Assembly: GCA_026396335.1 (NCBI GenBank)
Contig: JAPLWZ010000149.1
Coordinates: forward strand, 1-15,143
Length of the DNA: 15,143 bases
From: Microcaldota archaeon
GTDB lineage: Archaea; Micrarchaeota; Micrarchaeia; Anstonellales; Anstonellaceae
Reading direction: 5' to 3'
The notes under the pieces were generated by a model. That model was not told the DNA's origin and searched no databases. It saw only the letters and a list, made by a program, of their open reading frames with translations. A program made the position numbers and the translations under genes. Positions 1 to 6,875 of the stretch are shown in pieces (position 1 is the stretch's first letter; each line of letters begins with the position of its first letter).

Positions 1-729
1 GTATCAAGCAAACTCCTCCAACTCAATCCCGCGCCAAAAACAGTGGTCGGCTTGCAGTACGAACTTTCTCCAATTGAAAACGACGGCTTCATTGACTTTT
101 TCCTCTGGCCTCGCCTATCGCCGCACGGCTACCTCTGGATTATTCCAAAGAAGAACGGCAGGGCAAACGTTGGGCTGGTAACAAACGACGCTCCATCTAC
201 TAGAAAGTACCTTGACCAGTTCATCAGCGAATACGGATTGTCCGAAAAAAAGAAGGTCGGCAAAATCGCATTCGGCGGATTCATTCCCGCCTCGGGCGCA
301 GTGCCAACCACCTACGCAGACGGCATTCTATTAGTAGGCGACGCAGCAGGTTTCACCTCTCCCATGTTCGAGGGCGGCACTGGTCTTGCAATGGCCAGCG
401 GAAAGTTCGCAGCACAAGTGGCAGCAGAAGCTTTGCAGAAAGGCGACACAAGCAAAACAGCACTCTCAAAATACGAATCACTCTGGCGCGCAGAGTTTCC
501 CGATTACACAAAACTCGTTGCCTCAAAAGACGCAGTCTACAAATTCAACGACGACGAATGGAACCGCATAGGCAAGCTCATCCCAAAGAACCTCACCACT
601 ATGTCCGCGCTTGACAAAATAAAGGTCGGTCTGAACGTGACAGCCCGCGCCCCTGACCTATGGGGCAAGGGATTCGCGCCCGCAATGGACGCACTCGGCT
701 ACTCGCGCGCAAAGTACTACGGCTGGTAA
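1..729 (+). CDS. Geranylgeranyl reductase family FAD-dependent oxidoreductase (3' part)
   Basis: The reading frame is open from base 1, so the N-terminus, including the Rossmann GxGxxG FAD site, lies outside the window. About 242 codons remain. The visible part has the family's GYLWIIPK-type strand followed by a NVGL motif (around bases 130-180). It also has the second FAD-binding motif GDAAG at about 337-351, followed by the P...GG...SG signature that contacts the flavin. Archaeal members hydrogenate the geranylgeranyl chains of ether lipids at the membrane. Others reduce related prenyl chains, so the exact substrate is not decided here. The C-terminal helices are intact up to the TAA at 727-729. 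Nothing links it functionally to the next gene, which has its own TATA-like element. Confidence 0.85.
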   Translation, partial: VSSKLLQLNPAPKTVVGLQYELSPIENDGFIDFFLWPRLSPHGYLWIIPKKNGRANVGLVTNDAPSTRKYLDQFISEYGLSEKKKVGKIAFGGFIPASGAVPTTYADGILLVGDAAGFTSPMFEGGTGLAMASGKFAAQVAAEALQKGDTSKTALSKYESLWRAEFPDYTKLVASKDAVYKFNDDEWNRIGKLIPKNLTTMSALDKIKVGLNVTARAPDLWGKGFAPAMDALGYSRAKYYGW

Positions 730-739
730 AGTTACATAC

Positions 740-748
740 TCTTTAAAA
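740..748 (+). promoter_or_regulatory. Archaeal TATA box for the receiver-domain gene
   Basis: The sequence TCTTTAAAA ends 42 bases before the ATG at 790. With the usual spacing of about 25 bases, transcription would start near 770 and give a leader of about 20 bases. The same nine bases recur at 3498-3506 ahead of the ATP synthase operon, which supports both as promoters. Assigned by eye; no start site is measured. Confidence 0.5.
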
Positions 749-789
749 CATATCAAAACACCTCCATACGCCTAAGTTCGGGGATCTGT

Positions 790-1581
790 ATGAAAATGAA
801 AAATCTCATAATATTGGATGACAGGCGCGACGTGAGAAATTCCCTCATTGCACTAGCCAATGCCAAAGGCCAGCCAAAAAGCAATATTTTTACTGCCGAG
901 TCCATAGGAAAATTCCGCGATTTGGCGAAAGATAAGGGAAACGAATTCATCCGGAACAGCAACCTCATACTGGACGTCAATCTTCCGGACGGCAAGTCAA
1001 GCCAGCTTGTCAAGGAATTCAATCTTATTGGCAATTTTGCAATTTTCAGCGCCATGAGTAAAGATAACTTCGACGAATTCAAGTCCATTCTTGAGGGCTC
1101 TGCGCTTTACAAAGGCAAAGTGTTCCCAAAAGACGACCCATACGGCGTGCTAATGTCATTTGGCATGCTCACCGGGGGCAAGAAGGCGCTTGAGGACATG
1201 CAGAGCATTTCTACCGACATAGGGGTTGCAGTGCACTCACCTCCGTACTTCATTATCGAACGCGGTGCGCCGAATCTGGCAGATATCATTCAGCATGTCC
1301 AAAATATTGGAATAAACAATCCAGTTGTGAATGTTGTCTTGAACTATGAGAGCGCAGGCATCTTGATAGATACACTGAACACGGTGTTTGGTATTACCAA
1401 TCTTAATGCCAAATTCATCCCGCAGGCGGATTTCCTGGAAGCTGACATTAACATTGCTCTTGGCTTCCCGAAAGACATCACTGGCTTTCCCAAAGCCTAC
1501 GAGCGGGTGGCGTCAGTAGCCAGGCATGATGAAGGGCATGAGAGTTACAGCATAAAAGACACGGCGCAGTCCTACCTCTAG
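790..1581 (+). CDS. Receiver-domain (REC-like) protein with unrecognised C-terminal domain
   Basis: 263 residues. The first ~125 look like a CheY-type phosphoacceptor domain. After strand 1 (LIILDD) come acidic residues D10/D11. D62, in LILDVNLPDG, is at the expected phosphoryl-acceptor site. S87, in AIFSAMS, replaces the conserved Ser/Thr, and K114, in VFPKDDP, is the expected lysine. Residues ~140-263 match nothing I recognise: no helix-turn-helix, GGDEF or kinase motif is visible. They look like an alpha/beta domain with a polar tail. No histidine kinase is in the window, so it is an orphan regulator here. Asn codons are AAT in 13 of 21 cases against 2 of 14 in atpB, so base usage differs from the neighbours. 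This could mean transfer or just low expression. ATG 790 was chosen; ATG 796 is an alternative. The receiver call is by motif only. Confidence 0.6.
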   Translation: MKMKNLIILDDRRDVRNSLIALANAKGQPKSNIFTAESIGKFRDLAKDKGNEFIRNSNLILDVNLPDGKSSQLVKEFNLIGNFAIFSAMSKDNFDEFKSILEGSALYKGKVFPKDDPYGVLMSFGMLTGGKKALEDMQSISTDIGVAVHSPPYFIIERGAPNLADIIQHVQNIGINNPVVNVVLNYESAGILIDTLNTVFGITNLNAKFIPQADFLEADINIALGFPKDITGFPKAYERVASVARHDEGHESYSIKDTAQSYL

Positions 1582-1595
1582 TTTTTATTTCTTTT
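1582..1595 (+). promoter_or_regulatory. T-rich tract: possible terminator and/or TATA element before asnS
   Basis: A run TTTTTATTTCTTTT lies directly after the stop of the receiver gene. Oligo-T on the coding strand is the usual archaeal terminator signal. TTTTTATT is also 33-40 bases before the asnS ATG, a plausible TATA position. I cannot separate the two roles from sequence alone. Confidence 0.35.
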
Positions 1596-1621
1596 ACCCT
1601 AATTCTCCTTCTGTTGGTATC

Positions 1622-2932
1622 ATGGACGCACTGGCAACCGATTACTCCCAAATTTCCTCCATTCTTTCGGGCGAGCACAGCGGCAAGCAGGTGAAGATAC
1701 GCGGTTGGGTGCACCGCTCGCGCACGAGCGGGGGGCTTTGCTTCCTGGTAATCCGCGACTCAACCGGCGTAATGCAGTGCGCGGTAAAGAAGGACGCGGT
1801 AGGCGAGCAGGCATTCACGGACGCATCCTCAGCATTCATAGAATCAACAATTCTCATTGAAGGCACAGTAAAGGATGACAAGCGCGCACCAGGCGGCTTT
1901 GAACTCGCGGCAACACAAGTGCAATTAGTAGCAAAAGGTGAGCCCTTCCCGATAGCAAAAGACCAGTCTGTAGAATTCCTCATGGACACACGCCACCTCT
2001 GGCTTCGCTCACAGCGCCTCACCTCCATAATGAAAGGGCGCCACTACATACTCAAATATTTACGCGAGTTCTTTGACAATGAGGGCTTTTTCGAGATGAC
2101 TCCGCCCATAATAACGCAGGCAGGCTGCGAGGGCGGCTCCACTTTGTTCGAGTTCGATTACTTCGGGCAAAAGGCATACCTCACACAATCTTCACAGCTT
2201 TACGCAGAAGTATTCACCACTTCACTCGAAAAAGTATACGTTCTTGCTCCCTCATTCCGCGCAGAACCGAGCAGAACAGTGCGGCACCTCTGCGAATACT
2301 GGCATTTAGAGCCTGAAATGGCATTCTACAACCAGAAAATGAACATGGAAGTGCAGGAGAAAATGCTTGAGTTTGTGGCGCAGAAACTGGTGAGCAACCA
2401 CACGGACATACTTACAGCGCTTGGGCGCGACATAGACAAACTAAAGGCAGTAAAGGCGCCCTTCAAGCGCATGACTTACGAGGACGCAGTCGAGCTTGCG
2501 ATAAAACGGGGCGCGAACATAAAGATGGGCCAGGACATAGGCGCGGACGAAGAGGCGCTTCTCACAAAGGATGAGGAAAAGCCCATGTTTGTGACAAACT
2601 TCCCCTGCGACATAAAGGCATTCTACATGCGCGAGGATCCGGACAACCCAGGCACTGCATTAAACGCAGACGTGCTCGCGCCAGAAGGCCACGGCGAAAT
2701 AATTGGCGGCTCAGAGCGCATTTGGGAGCTTCCAGAGCTCATGAAGAGGATAGAGGAAAACAACCTCGACCCCAAAAACTACCAATGGTACATTGATTTG
2801 CGCAAATACGGCGCATTCCCGCACTCAGGCTTCGGATTAGGCATAGAGCGCCTCGTGAAGTGGACACTCGGGCTTGATCACATCCGCGACGCAATACCTT
2901 TCCCGCGCACGATAAACAGGGTTTACCCATAG
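1622..2932 (+). CDS. asnS: Asparaginyl-tRNA synthetase (class IIb)
   Basis: 436 residues, normal for archaeal AsnRS. It charges tRNA-Asn with asparagine in the cytoplasm. Residues ~20-110 are the OB-fold anticodon-binding domain (strand KIRGWVHRSR). The class II catalytic core follows. Motif 1 is around E154-I164 (GFFEMTPPII). Motif 2 starts at F212 (FRAEPSRT, then RHL and WHLEPE). Motif 3 is G403-R410 (GFGLGIER). AspRS is the close alternative. The WHLEPE after motif 2, the DLRKYGAFPHSGFGLG block and the ending HIRDAIPFPRT match AsnRS better. An AsnRS would let the cell make Asn-tRNA directly instead of through Asp-tRNA amidation. The ATG at 1622 leaves 40 bases after the previous gene. The next gene follows after 8 bases, so the two are probably co-transcribed. 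Confidence 0.88.
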   Translation: MDALATDYSQISSILSGEHSGKQVKIRGWVHRSRTSGGLCFLVIRDSTGVMQCAVKKDAVGEQAFTDASSAFIESTILIEGTVKDDKRAPGGFELAATQVQLVAKGEPFPIAKDQSVEFLMDTRHLWLRSQRLTSIMKGRHYILKYLREFFDNEGFFEMTPPIITQAGCEGGSTLFEFDYFGQKAYLTQSSQLYAEVFTTSLEKVYVLAPSFRAEPSRTVRHLCEYWHLEPEMAFYNQKMNMEVQEKMLEFVAQKLVSNHTDILTALGRDIDKLKAVKAPFKRMTYEDAVELAIKRGANIKMGQDIGADEEALLTKDEEKPMFVTNFPCDIKAFYMREDPDNPGTALNADVLAPEGHGEIIGGSERIWELPELMKRIEENNLDPKNYQWYIDLRKYGAFPHSGFGLGIERLVKWTLGLDHIRDAIPFPRTINRVYP

Positions 2933-2940
2933 GAATCACC

Positions 2941-3477
2941 ATGGACGCAAAAGAACTCTACCTTCTCACAGTAAAGGAAAACGGGCTTTCCGACCACGAA
3001 ATGGAAGAGCTCACTGAACAGGAGCGCTCATTGCTCACAAGAGGAGAAAACAGCAAGTTCTGGCTCAAAAGGGAAGTGCGCGAAAAATTCACAGTGGCAC
3101 TCACAGGCGGCGCATTCGATATATTGCATATAGGGCATGCACTCACCCTCAAGAAGGCGCGCGAGCAGGCGGACATACTCGTTGTAATCGTATCCACAGA
3201 CGAGCGCGTGAAGGAGATAAAGAAGCGCGCGCCAATTCACGAGGCGGATTACAGGTGCGACATGGTTGCCTCAATGAAGTACGTGGACGTAGCAATCGTC
3301 GGTTCAAAGGACATTATGGAATCCTTCTACCGTGTGCGCCCTGACATCGTCGTATTCGGCTATGACCAGAAGGTAATGGAATTGCCCGTGCCGGTAAAGA
3401 CCGTTCATCTTACAGAAGTGAAAGTGGACCCGAAGATGGCAAAGACATCGAGGATAATAAAAGACCTTGGGCTTTAG
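2941..3477 (+). CDS. RibL-like FAD synthase / cytidylyltransferase-family nucleotidyltransferase
   Basis: 178 residues. From residue ~51 it is a cytidylyltransferase-fold enzyme. The nucleotide-binding motif is GGAFDILHIGH (G56-H66, with the HxGH pair H63 and H66). A strand with VVIVSTDE follows, then a PDIVVFGYDQ segment. The end has TSRI at T169-I172, equivalent to the ISSTxIR motif. The spacing and the GYDQ segment resemble archaeal RibL, which joins FMN and a nucleotide to make FAD. Glycerol-3-phosphate cytidylyltransferases share the fold, so the substrate is inferred. The first ~50 residues are an acidic, helical N-terminal extension that RibL proteins normally lack. It lies 8 bases after asnS. 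If it does make FAD, the flavoenzyme at 1-729 would be one client, but the two genes are not in one operon. Confidence 0.68.
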   Translation: MDAKELYLLTVKENGLSDHEMEELTEQERSLLTRGENSKFWLKREVREKFTVALTGGAFDILHIGHALTLKKAREQADILVVIVSTDERVKEIKKRAPIHEADYRCDMVASMKYVDVAIVGSKDIMESFYRVRPDIVVFGYDQKVMELPVPVKTVHLTEVKVDPKMAKTSRIIKDLGL

Positions 3478-3497
3478 TCTTCGTCGAGAAGCAAATA

Positions 3498-3506
3498 TCT
3501 TTAAAA
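3498..3506 (+). promoter_or_regulatory. TATA box of the ATP synthase operon
   Basis: TCTTTAAAA, preceded by an A-rich stretch, lies in the 89-base gap between the nucleotidyltransferase and atpH. It is identical to the element at 740-748. A start about 25 bases downstream would fall near 3528-3532 and give a leader of about 35-40 bases. That leader contains a strong Shine-Dalgarno run of six G (3552-3557), nine bases before the GTG start. No other convincing promoter is seen between here and 11758. Confidence 0.6.
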
Positions 3507-3566
3507 AGCCTTACTCAGAATTAGTCACACTTTTGTACGGTTAATTTAATTGGGGGGACTGATCAA

Positions 3567-3941
3567 GTGACTAACGCTTCAGCCAACACCAAGGCAGCGC
3601 ATTCAGGTGCGCACGCACATGCTGCGCATGCGGCAGACGAATTCCTTTCCTCAGTGAAAACCCTGAAAGAGGCGGAAAAGTCCGCTGCGGCAAAATTCGA
3701 GGAAGGGAAAAAGGAAGCAGCCCGCGTGGAGGCAGGCGGCAAGGAAAAAGCCGTTGAAATAGCCAGCCGCGCAAACGAAAAGGCAGTGCAGGCCAAAAAC
3801 GAACTGCTATCATCTGGCAGGGACAAGACGGAAAAGGAAGTGTCCGAACTCACTCATGATGCGCAAAAGCAGGCGGAAAAGATCCGCGCAAAGAGGCTGG
3901 GCGACAAGGATGTAGCGAGCCTCGCAGAAAGCGTTCTGTAA
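3567..3941 (+). CDS. atpH: A-type ATP synthase subunit H (peripheral stalk)
   Basis: 124 residues. It is almost entirely Ala/Glu/Lys-rich helix with heptad character from ~K33 to ~A115, as expected for subunit H, which pairs with E as a coiled-coil peripheral stalk tying the A3B3 head to subunit I. It is the first gene of the operon and just upstream of atpI, its usual place. The start is GTG at 3567, chosen because the G-run at 3552-3557 is at good Shine-Dalgarno spacing. The protein is somewhat longer than typical H (~105). The extra part is an N-terminal tail rich in Ala and His, with H12, H16, H18 and H21 just before the helix begins. This tail is unusual and could bind metal, or be a disordered low-complexity leader. 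Assignment rests on composition and position more than on motifs. Confidence 0.72.
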   Translation: MTNASANTKAAHSGAHAHAAHAADEFLSSVKTLKEAEKSAAAKFEEGKKEAARVEAGGKEKAVEIASRANEKAVQAKNELLSSGRDKTEKEVSELTHDAQKQAEKIRAKRLGDKDVASLAESVL

Positions 3942-3997
3942 TAGCAGGCAAGATCAGTAAAAAATGAAATAGGTCAGCCGTAAGGAAAGAGGATTAT

Positions 3998-5872
3998 ATG
4001 CTAAAACCAGTGAAGATGTCCAAGGTCCGCGCAATCTGCCTTAAGCAGGTTGCACCCTCGGTAATCAAATCACTGCAAAGCATGTCCGTTGTCCACCTGA
4101 AAGACTCACAACTGCCTGAAACTACCCGCGCAGGCCCCCTTGCTTCATATGATGACATTTCAGCAAGGCTCATCCGCATTCGCTCAATGAAAGAGTCGCT
4201 CGGGAAAACTGGCAAGCTTCCCAAGAAAAAAATATCATTCCCGCATCCATTGAAAGAAGCGGACGAACTCCTTCAGGAAAATGAAAAGCTGCTTTCAATA
4301 CTCAAGGAAAAAGAGGAATTGGGGCGCGAACTCGAGGCTAATCTTGCAGCGCAAAAGTCCCTCGCAGACATGGCAGACCTTAACATTGACTTCTCCAAGA
4401 TGCAGTCGGAATCGCTCCAATTTGTTCTCATAAGGGCAAGCACAGACAAGCAAAAAGCAGCGGCAGATGTGCTCTCCAAGAAAAAGAATTGCTCATTCAC
4501 GCAGGCTGGAAGCGCAATGCTAATCGCCCTCCCGAAAAAGGAAGACGCAAAATTCCTGGAAAGCTTTGGGCAGTTCCTCCCGCTTCCGGCACTTGAATCT
4601 ACACCTAAGCATGAAATTTCCACGCTCAAGGAAAAAGAATCGGCAATAAGGGAAAAAATTTCATCTGCGCAAAGCAAGCAGCAGCGCTTCTCTGACACAC
4701 ACTACCCGCGCCTTGCAGCGCTTGAAGAGGATCTTTCAATCGAGGCGGACAGGGCAAAAACAAGCACGCTCTTTTCAGCAACAGAATCGCTGTACTATAT
4801 AGAGGGCTATGTCGAGGCCACCAAATTCAAGCACCTGGCACTTGAACTTCACAAGCAATTCGGCAAAAAGGTGCACATATACGAAGCGGGCATAGACAGC
4901 CACAAGGACACGGTGCCCACTTTACTTTCCAACCCGAAGCAGGCGATGCCTTTCCAGTTCATCGTGTCATTCCTTTCGCTGCCCCAGTATTCTGAAATCG
5001 ACCCAACATTATTCATCGCGCTTTTCACGCCCATACTTTACGCGCTCATATTCGGAGACGCGCTTTATGCAGTGCTCTCATTCCTGATTGCGACTTACTT
5101 GATAAAAATCTCAAAGTCGGGCGCAATGCTCAACCAGGTCGCGAAAATCTGGCAGCTCTCGGCAATTCCTGCATTCATTGCGGGCGTGGCATTTGACGAG
5201 TGGTTCGGGTTCACTCACCAGCACCTGCTCGCAAAGTTCGGGATACAGGGCACATTCTACCAGGCATACATGCACCGCGTGGCAGACGTGCAGACGCTCA
5301 TGCTTCTTGTCATCATAATCGGCGCAGTGCACCTTGCAATCGGCTTCATACTGGGCGCAATAAACGAGTGGAATCACTCAAGAAAGCACGCGATTGCAAA
5401 ACTCTGCTGGCTTGGGACGGAAATATCTGGCTTTTTCCTTGTGGCAGTGTTCATGTTCAACTCTTTCACATTCCTGTCAACGCCATCACTTGCGCTCTTC
5501 GCGCTATCAGTTGCCGGGCTCATCTGGTCCGAAGGCCCAATTGCCCTCTTTGAAATACCCGGGCTGGCGTCAAACATAATGTCCTACATCCGTATCGCGG
5601 CGGTCGGATTGGGCGGCGTCATCCTTGCAGAGGCAATAAATGAGCTTCTCTTCCCGCACCTTGAGCTGACCATCCCAGGCATCATAATTTTCATAATCAC
5701 TATAATCGCTTACCTTTCCATCCACGCAATCGCCTGCATAATCGCCATGTTCGAATCATTCGTGCACGGCGCCAGGCTGAATGTCGTTGAGTTCTTCGGA
5801 AAGTTCTACAAGGGCAACGGGCTTCCATTTGCGCCATTCAGCGCAATGAGGGAATACACGGAGGAAACGTAG
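3998..5872 (+). CDS. atpI: A-type ATP synthase subunit I (stator a-subunit homologue)
   Basis: 624 residues. The cytoplasmic N-terminal half (~1-320) opens with the typical MLKPVKMSKVR strand. It contains a long coiled coil (~residues 80-130 and ~205-240) that receives the H-E stalks. The C-terminal half (~330-600) has about seven to eight membrane helices forming the ion half-channels next to the c-ring. The essential channel arginine is R532, in the conserved SYIRIAAVGL segment. It corresponds to the critical arginine of V-ATPase subunit a. The protein ends with the conserved FVHGARLNVVEFFGKFY block, so the C-terminus is complete. ATG 3998 is preceded by a GAAAGAGGA ribosome site, and the MLKPV start matches the family better than the internal ATG at 4016. 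No truncation is seen. Confidence 0.93.
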   Translation: MLKPVKMSKVRAICLKQVAPSVIKSLQSMSVVHLKDSQLPETTRAGPLASYDDISARLIRIRSMKESLGKTGKLPKKKISFPHPLKEADELLQENEKLLSILKEKEELGRELEANLAAQKSLADMADLNIDFSKMQSESLQFVLIRASTDKQKAAADVLSKKKNCSFTQAGSAMLIALPKKEDAKFLESFGQFLPLPALESTPKHEISTLKEKESAIREKISSAQSKQQRFSDTHYPRLAALEEDLSIEADRAKTSTLFSATESLYYIEGYVEATKFKHLALELHKQFGKKVHIYEAGIDSHKDTVPTLLSNPKQAMPFQFIVSFLSLPQYSEIDPTLFIALFTPILYALIFGDALYAVLSFLIATYLIKISKSGAMLNQVAKIWQLSAIPAFIAGVAFDEWFGFTHQHLLAKFGIQGTFYQAYMHRVADVQTLMLLVIIIGAVHLAIGFILGAINEWNHSRKHAIAKLCWLGTEISGFFLVAVFMFNSFTFLSTPSLALFALSVAGLIWSEGPIALFEIPGLASNIMSYIRIAAVGLGGVILAEAINELLFPHLELTIPGIIIFIITIIAYLSIHAIACIIAMFESFVHGARLNVVEFFGKFYKGNGLPFAPFSAMREYTEET

Positions 5873-5892
5873 TTTGATTTAGTTCATGCTAA

Positions 5893-5918
5893 TGCGGCGG
5901 GCAAAAAGTCCAGCCGCA
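5893..5918 (+). promoter_or_regulatory. Stem-loop just upstream of atpK
   Basis: Outer arms TGCGGC (5893-5898) and GCCGCA (5913-5918) are exact complements. Inside them GGGC pairs with GTCC (one G-U pair, one bulged A) around an AAAAA loop. It lies in the I-K gap, 12 bases before the K Shine-Dalgarno site. It has no following T tract, so it is unlikely to be a terminator. It may affect mRNA processing or stability, or translation, of K. Confidence 0.5.
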
Positions 5919-5940
5919 GAAGAAAAAAAGAGGTGTGAAT

Positions 5941-6198
5941 ATGGTATGGTTTGAAAACAACGGTGCAATCGCAATCGGCGCTGCAATAGCAATGTTCGGT
6001 GGCGCAATCGGCACAGCATGGGCACAGGCAACAATCGGCTCGTCCATCATGGGCGTGCTGGCTGAGAGGCCTGAGGAAACATTCAAGCTCATCGTCTACA
6101 TGGCGCTGCCTGAGCTGATAGTGCTGCTCGGCTTCGTCGTGGCCTTCCTGCTCTTGGGAAAAGTAACCGGCACAGAGGCAGTCGCGGCAACAGCATAA
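5941..6198 (+). CDS. atpK: A-type ATP synthase subunit K (c-ring proteolipid)
   Basis: 85 residues, one two-helix hairpin. Helix 1 (~8-38) is Gly/Ala-rich and helix 2 (~50-73) carries the ion-carrying glutamate E58 in ALPELIVLLGF. Many copies form the rotating membrane ring that moves ions against subunit I. Q29 in helix 1 is at the position that helps coordination in Na+-type rings. The residue after E58 is Leu, where Na+-binding rings often have Ser/Thr, so the ion (H+ or Na+) stays open. The start is ATG 5941 rather than the in-frame GTG at 5935, because AGGTG (5931-5935) is then at normal ribosome-site spacing. The same GAGGTGTGAA arrangement precedes atpA. The gene is flanked by two stem-loops (5893-5918 and 6232-6259), which is notable since K is needed in excess. 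Confidence 0.9.
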   Translation: MVWFENNGAIAIGAAIAMFGGAIGTAWAQATIGSSIMGVLAERPEETFKLIVYMALPELIVLLGFVVAFLLLGKVTGTEAVAATA

Positions 6199-6231
6199 GT
6201 GAATTGAACAAACACATCTCTTCCAGACGCA

Positions 6232-6259
6232 CATGCGGGTTCCTTATTGGCCCCGCATG
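6232..6259 (+). promoter_or_regulatory. Stem-loop between atpK and atpE
   Basis: Perfect 8-bp arms CATGCGGG (6232-6239) and CCCGCATG (6252-6259) enclose a 12-base loop that can add a CC/GG pair. It is inside the 96-base gap after the K stop, the longest gap within the operon. No T tract follows and the downstream subunits must be made, so it is not a strong terminator. A partial attenuator or a 3'-end stabiliser for K mRNA is possible. Confidence 0.5.
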
Positions 6260-6294
6260 GCCGTACTTGGCAAGAAGATGAAAAGGGTGCCCCT

Positions 6295-6858
6295 ATGGGA
6301 TTTGAAGAACTGGCAACTGAGCTTCACAAGAGCGCCGAGTCTGAAGGCAGGAAGCTCATAGCCGCGGCGGAAAAAAACGCCCACAAGTACGAGGAAGAGG
6401 CAAAGGAAAAGGCAGAAGAACTGCTGCGCGATGCAAAGAAGGATGCGCAGGCCTACTCAAAGCAGGAGTCTGCAGAAAGGCTTACATCCGCAAAGCTCGC
6501 GGCAAAGAAAATAGTTGACGAGGCGCGCGACGACGCGGTAGAGGCGTCGCTTCACCAGGTCTGGAACGCATTCAAGGCATCCTCGCTCAAGAAGGCAACT
6601 TACCCGGCTCTCTTGCAAAAACTCATAGCAGACGGCATCCGCGAACTTGGCAGCAATGACGCGGTTGTTTACGTGCGAGATGAAGACAAGCCGCTTGTAG
6701 CCGGCTACAAGACAGCGAAACTCCCTGCACAATACACTGGCGGCGCAATACTCGAGTCTGCGAACGGTAAAATCCGCGTGAACAGGACGCTTGAGGAAGT
6801 GTTCGCGCAGAAAAAGAGCGAAATGAGGAAGAAAATCTACGACAGCCTGTTCGGCTGA
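6295..6858 (+). CDS. atpE: A-type ATP synthase subunit E (peripheral stalk)
   Basis: 187 residues, usual length for archaeal E. Residues ~1-95 are a charged Lys/Glu/Ala coiled coil that pairs with subunit H. Residues ~100-187 form the globular cap that binds the top of the A3B3 head. It includes the strand DAVVYVRDED, the GGAILES turn and a closing basic helix ending SLFG. Together H and E hold the head still against rotation. The frame is open back to a TTG at 6247, but ATG 6295 is chosen: GGGTG (6285-6289) sits five bases upstream, and the extra residues from TTG would be encoded by the intergenic stem-loop region. It follows K and precedes C, the usual order. Confidence 0.88.
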   Translation: MGFEELATELHKSAESEGRKLIAAAEKNAHKYEEEAKEKAEELLRDAKKDAQAYSKQESAERLTSAKLAAKKIVDEARDDAVEASLHQVWNAFKASSLKKATYPALLQKLIADGIRELGSNDAVVYVRDEDKPLVAGYKTAKLPAQYTGGAILESANGKIRVNRTLEEVFAQKKSEMRKKIYDSLFG

Positions 6859-6875
6859 AAATTGAGGGTTTGACA

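Noticed and set aside
1622..2932. Aspartyl-tRNA synthetase instead of asparaginyl
   Set aside because: WHLEPE after motif 2 and the IPFPRT ending match AsnRS better than the archaeal AspRS pattern. A discriminating alignment would settle it.
6232..6259. Reading the 8-bp hairpin after atpK as a transcription terminator
   Set aside because: No T tract follows, six subunit genes lie downstream, and no promoter is visible before them.
6257..6361. Small alternative ORF beginning MAVLGKKMKR across the K-E gap
   Set aside because: It has no ribosome site, starts inside the hairpin, and runs out of frame within atpE, which explains the coding signal.
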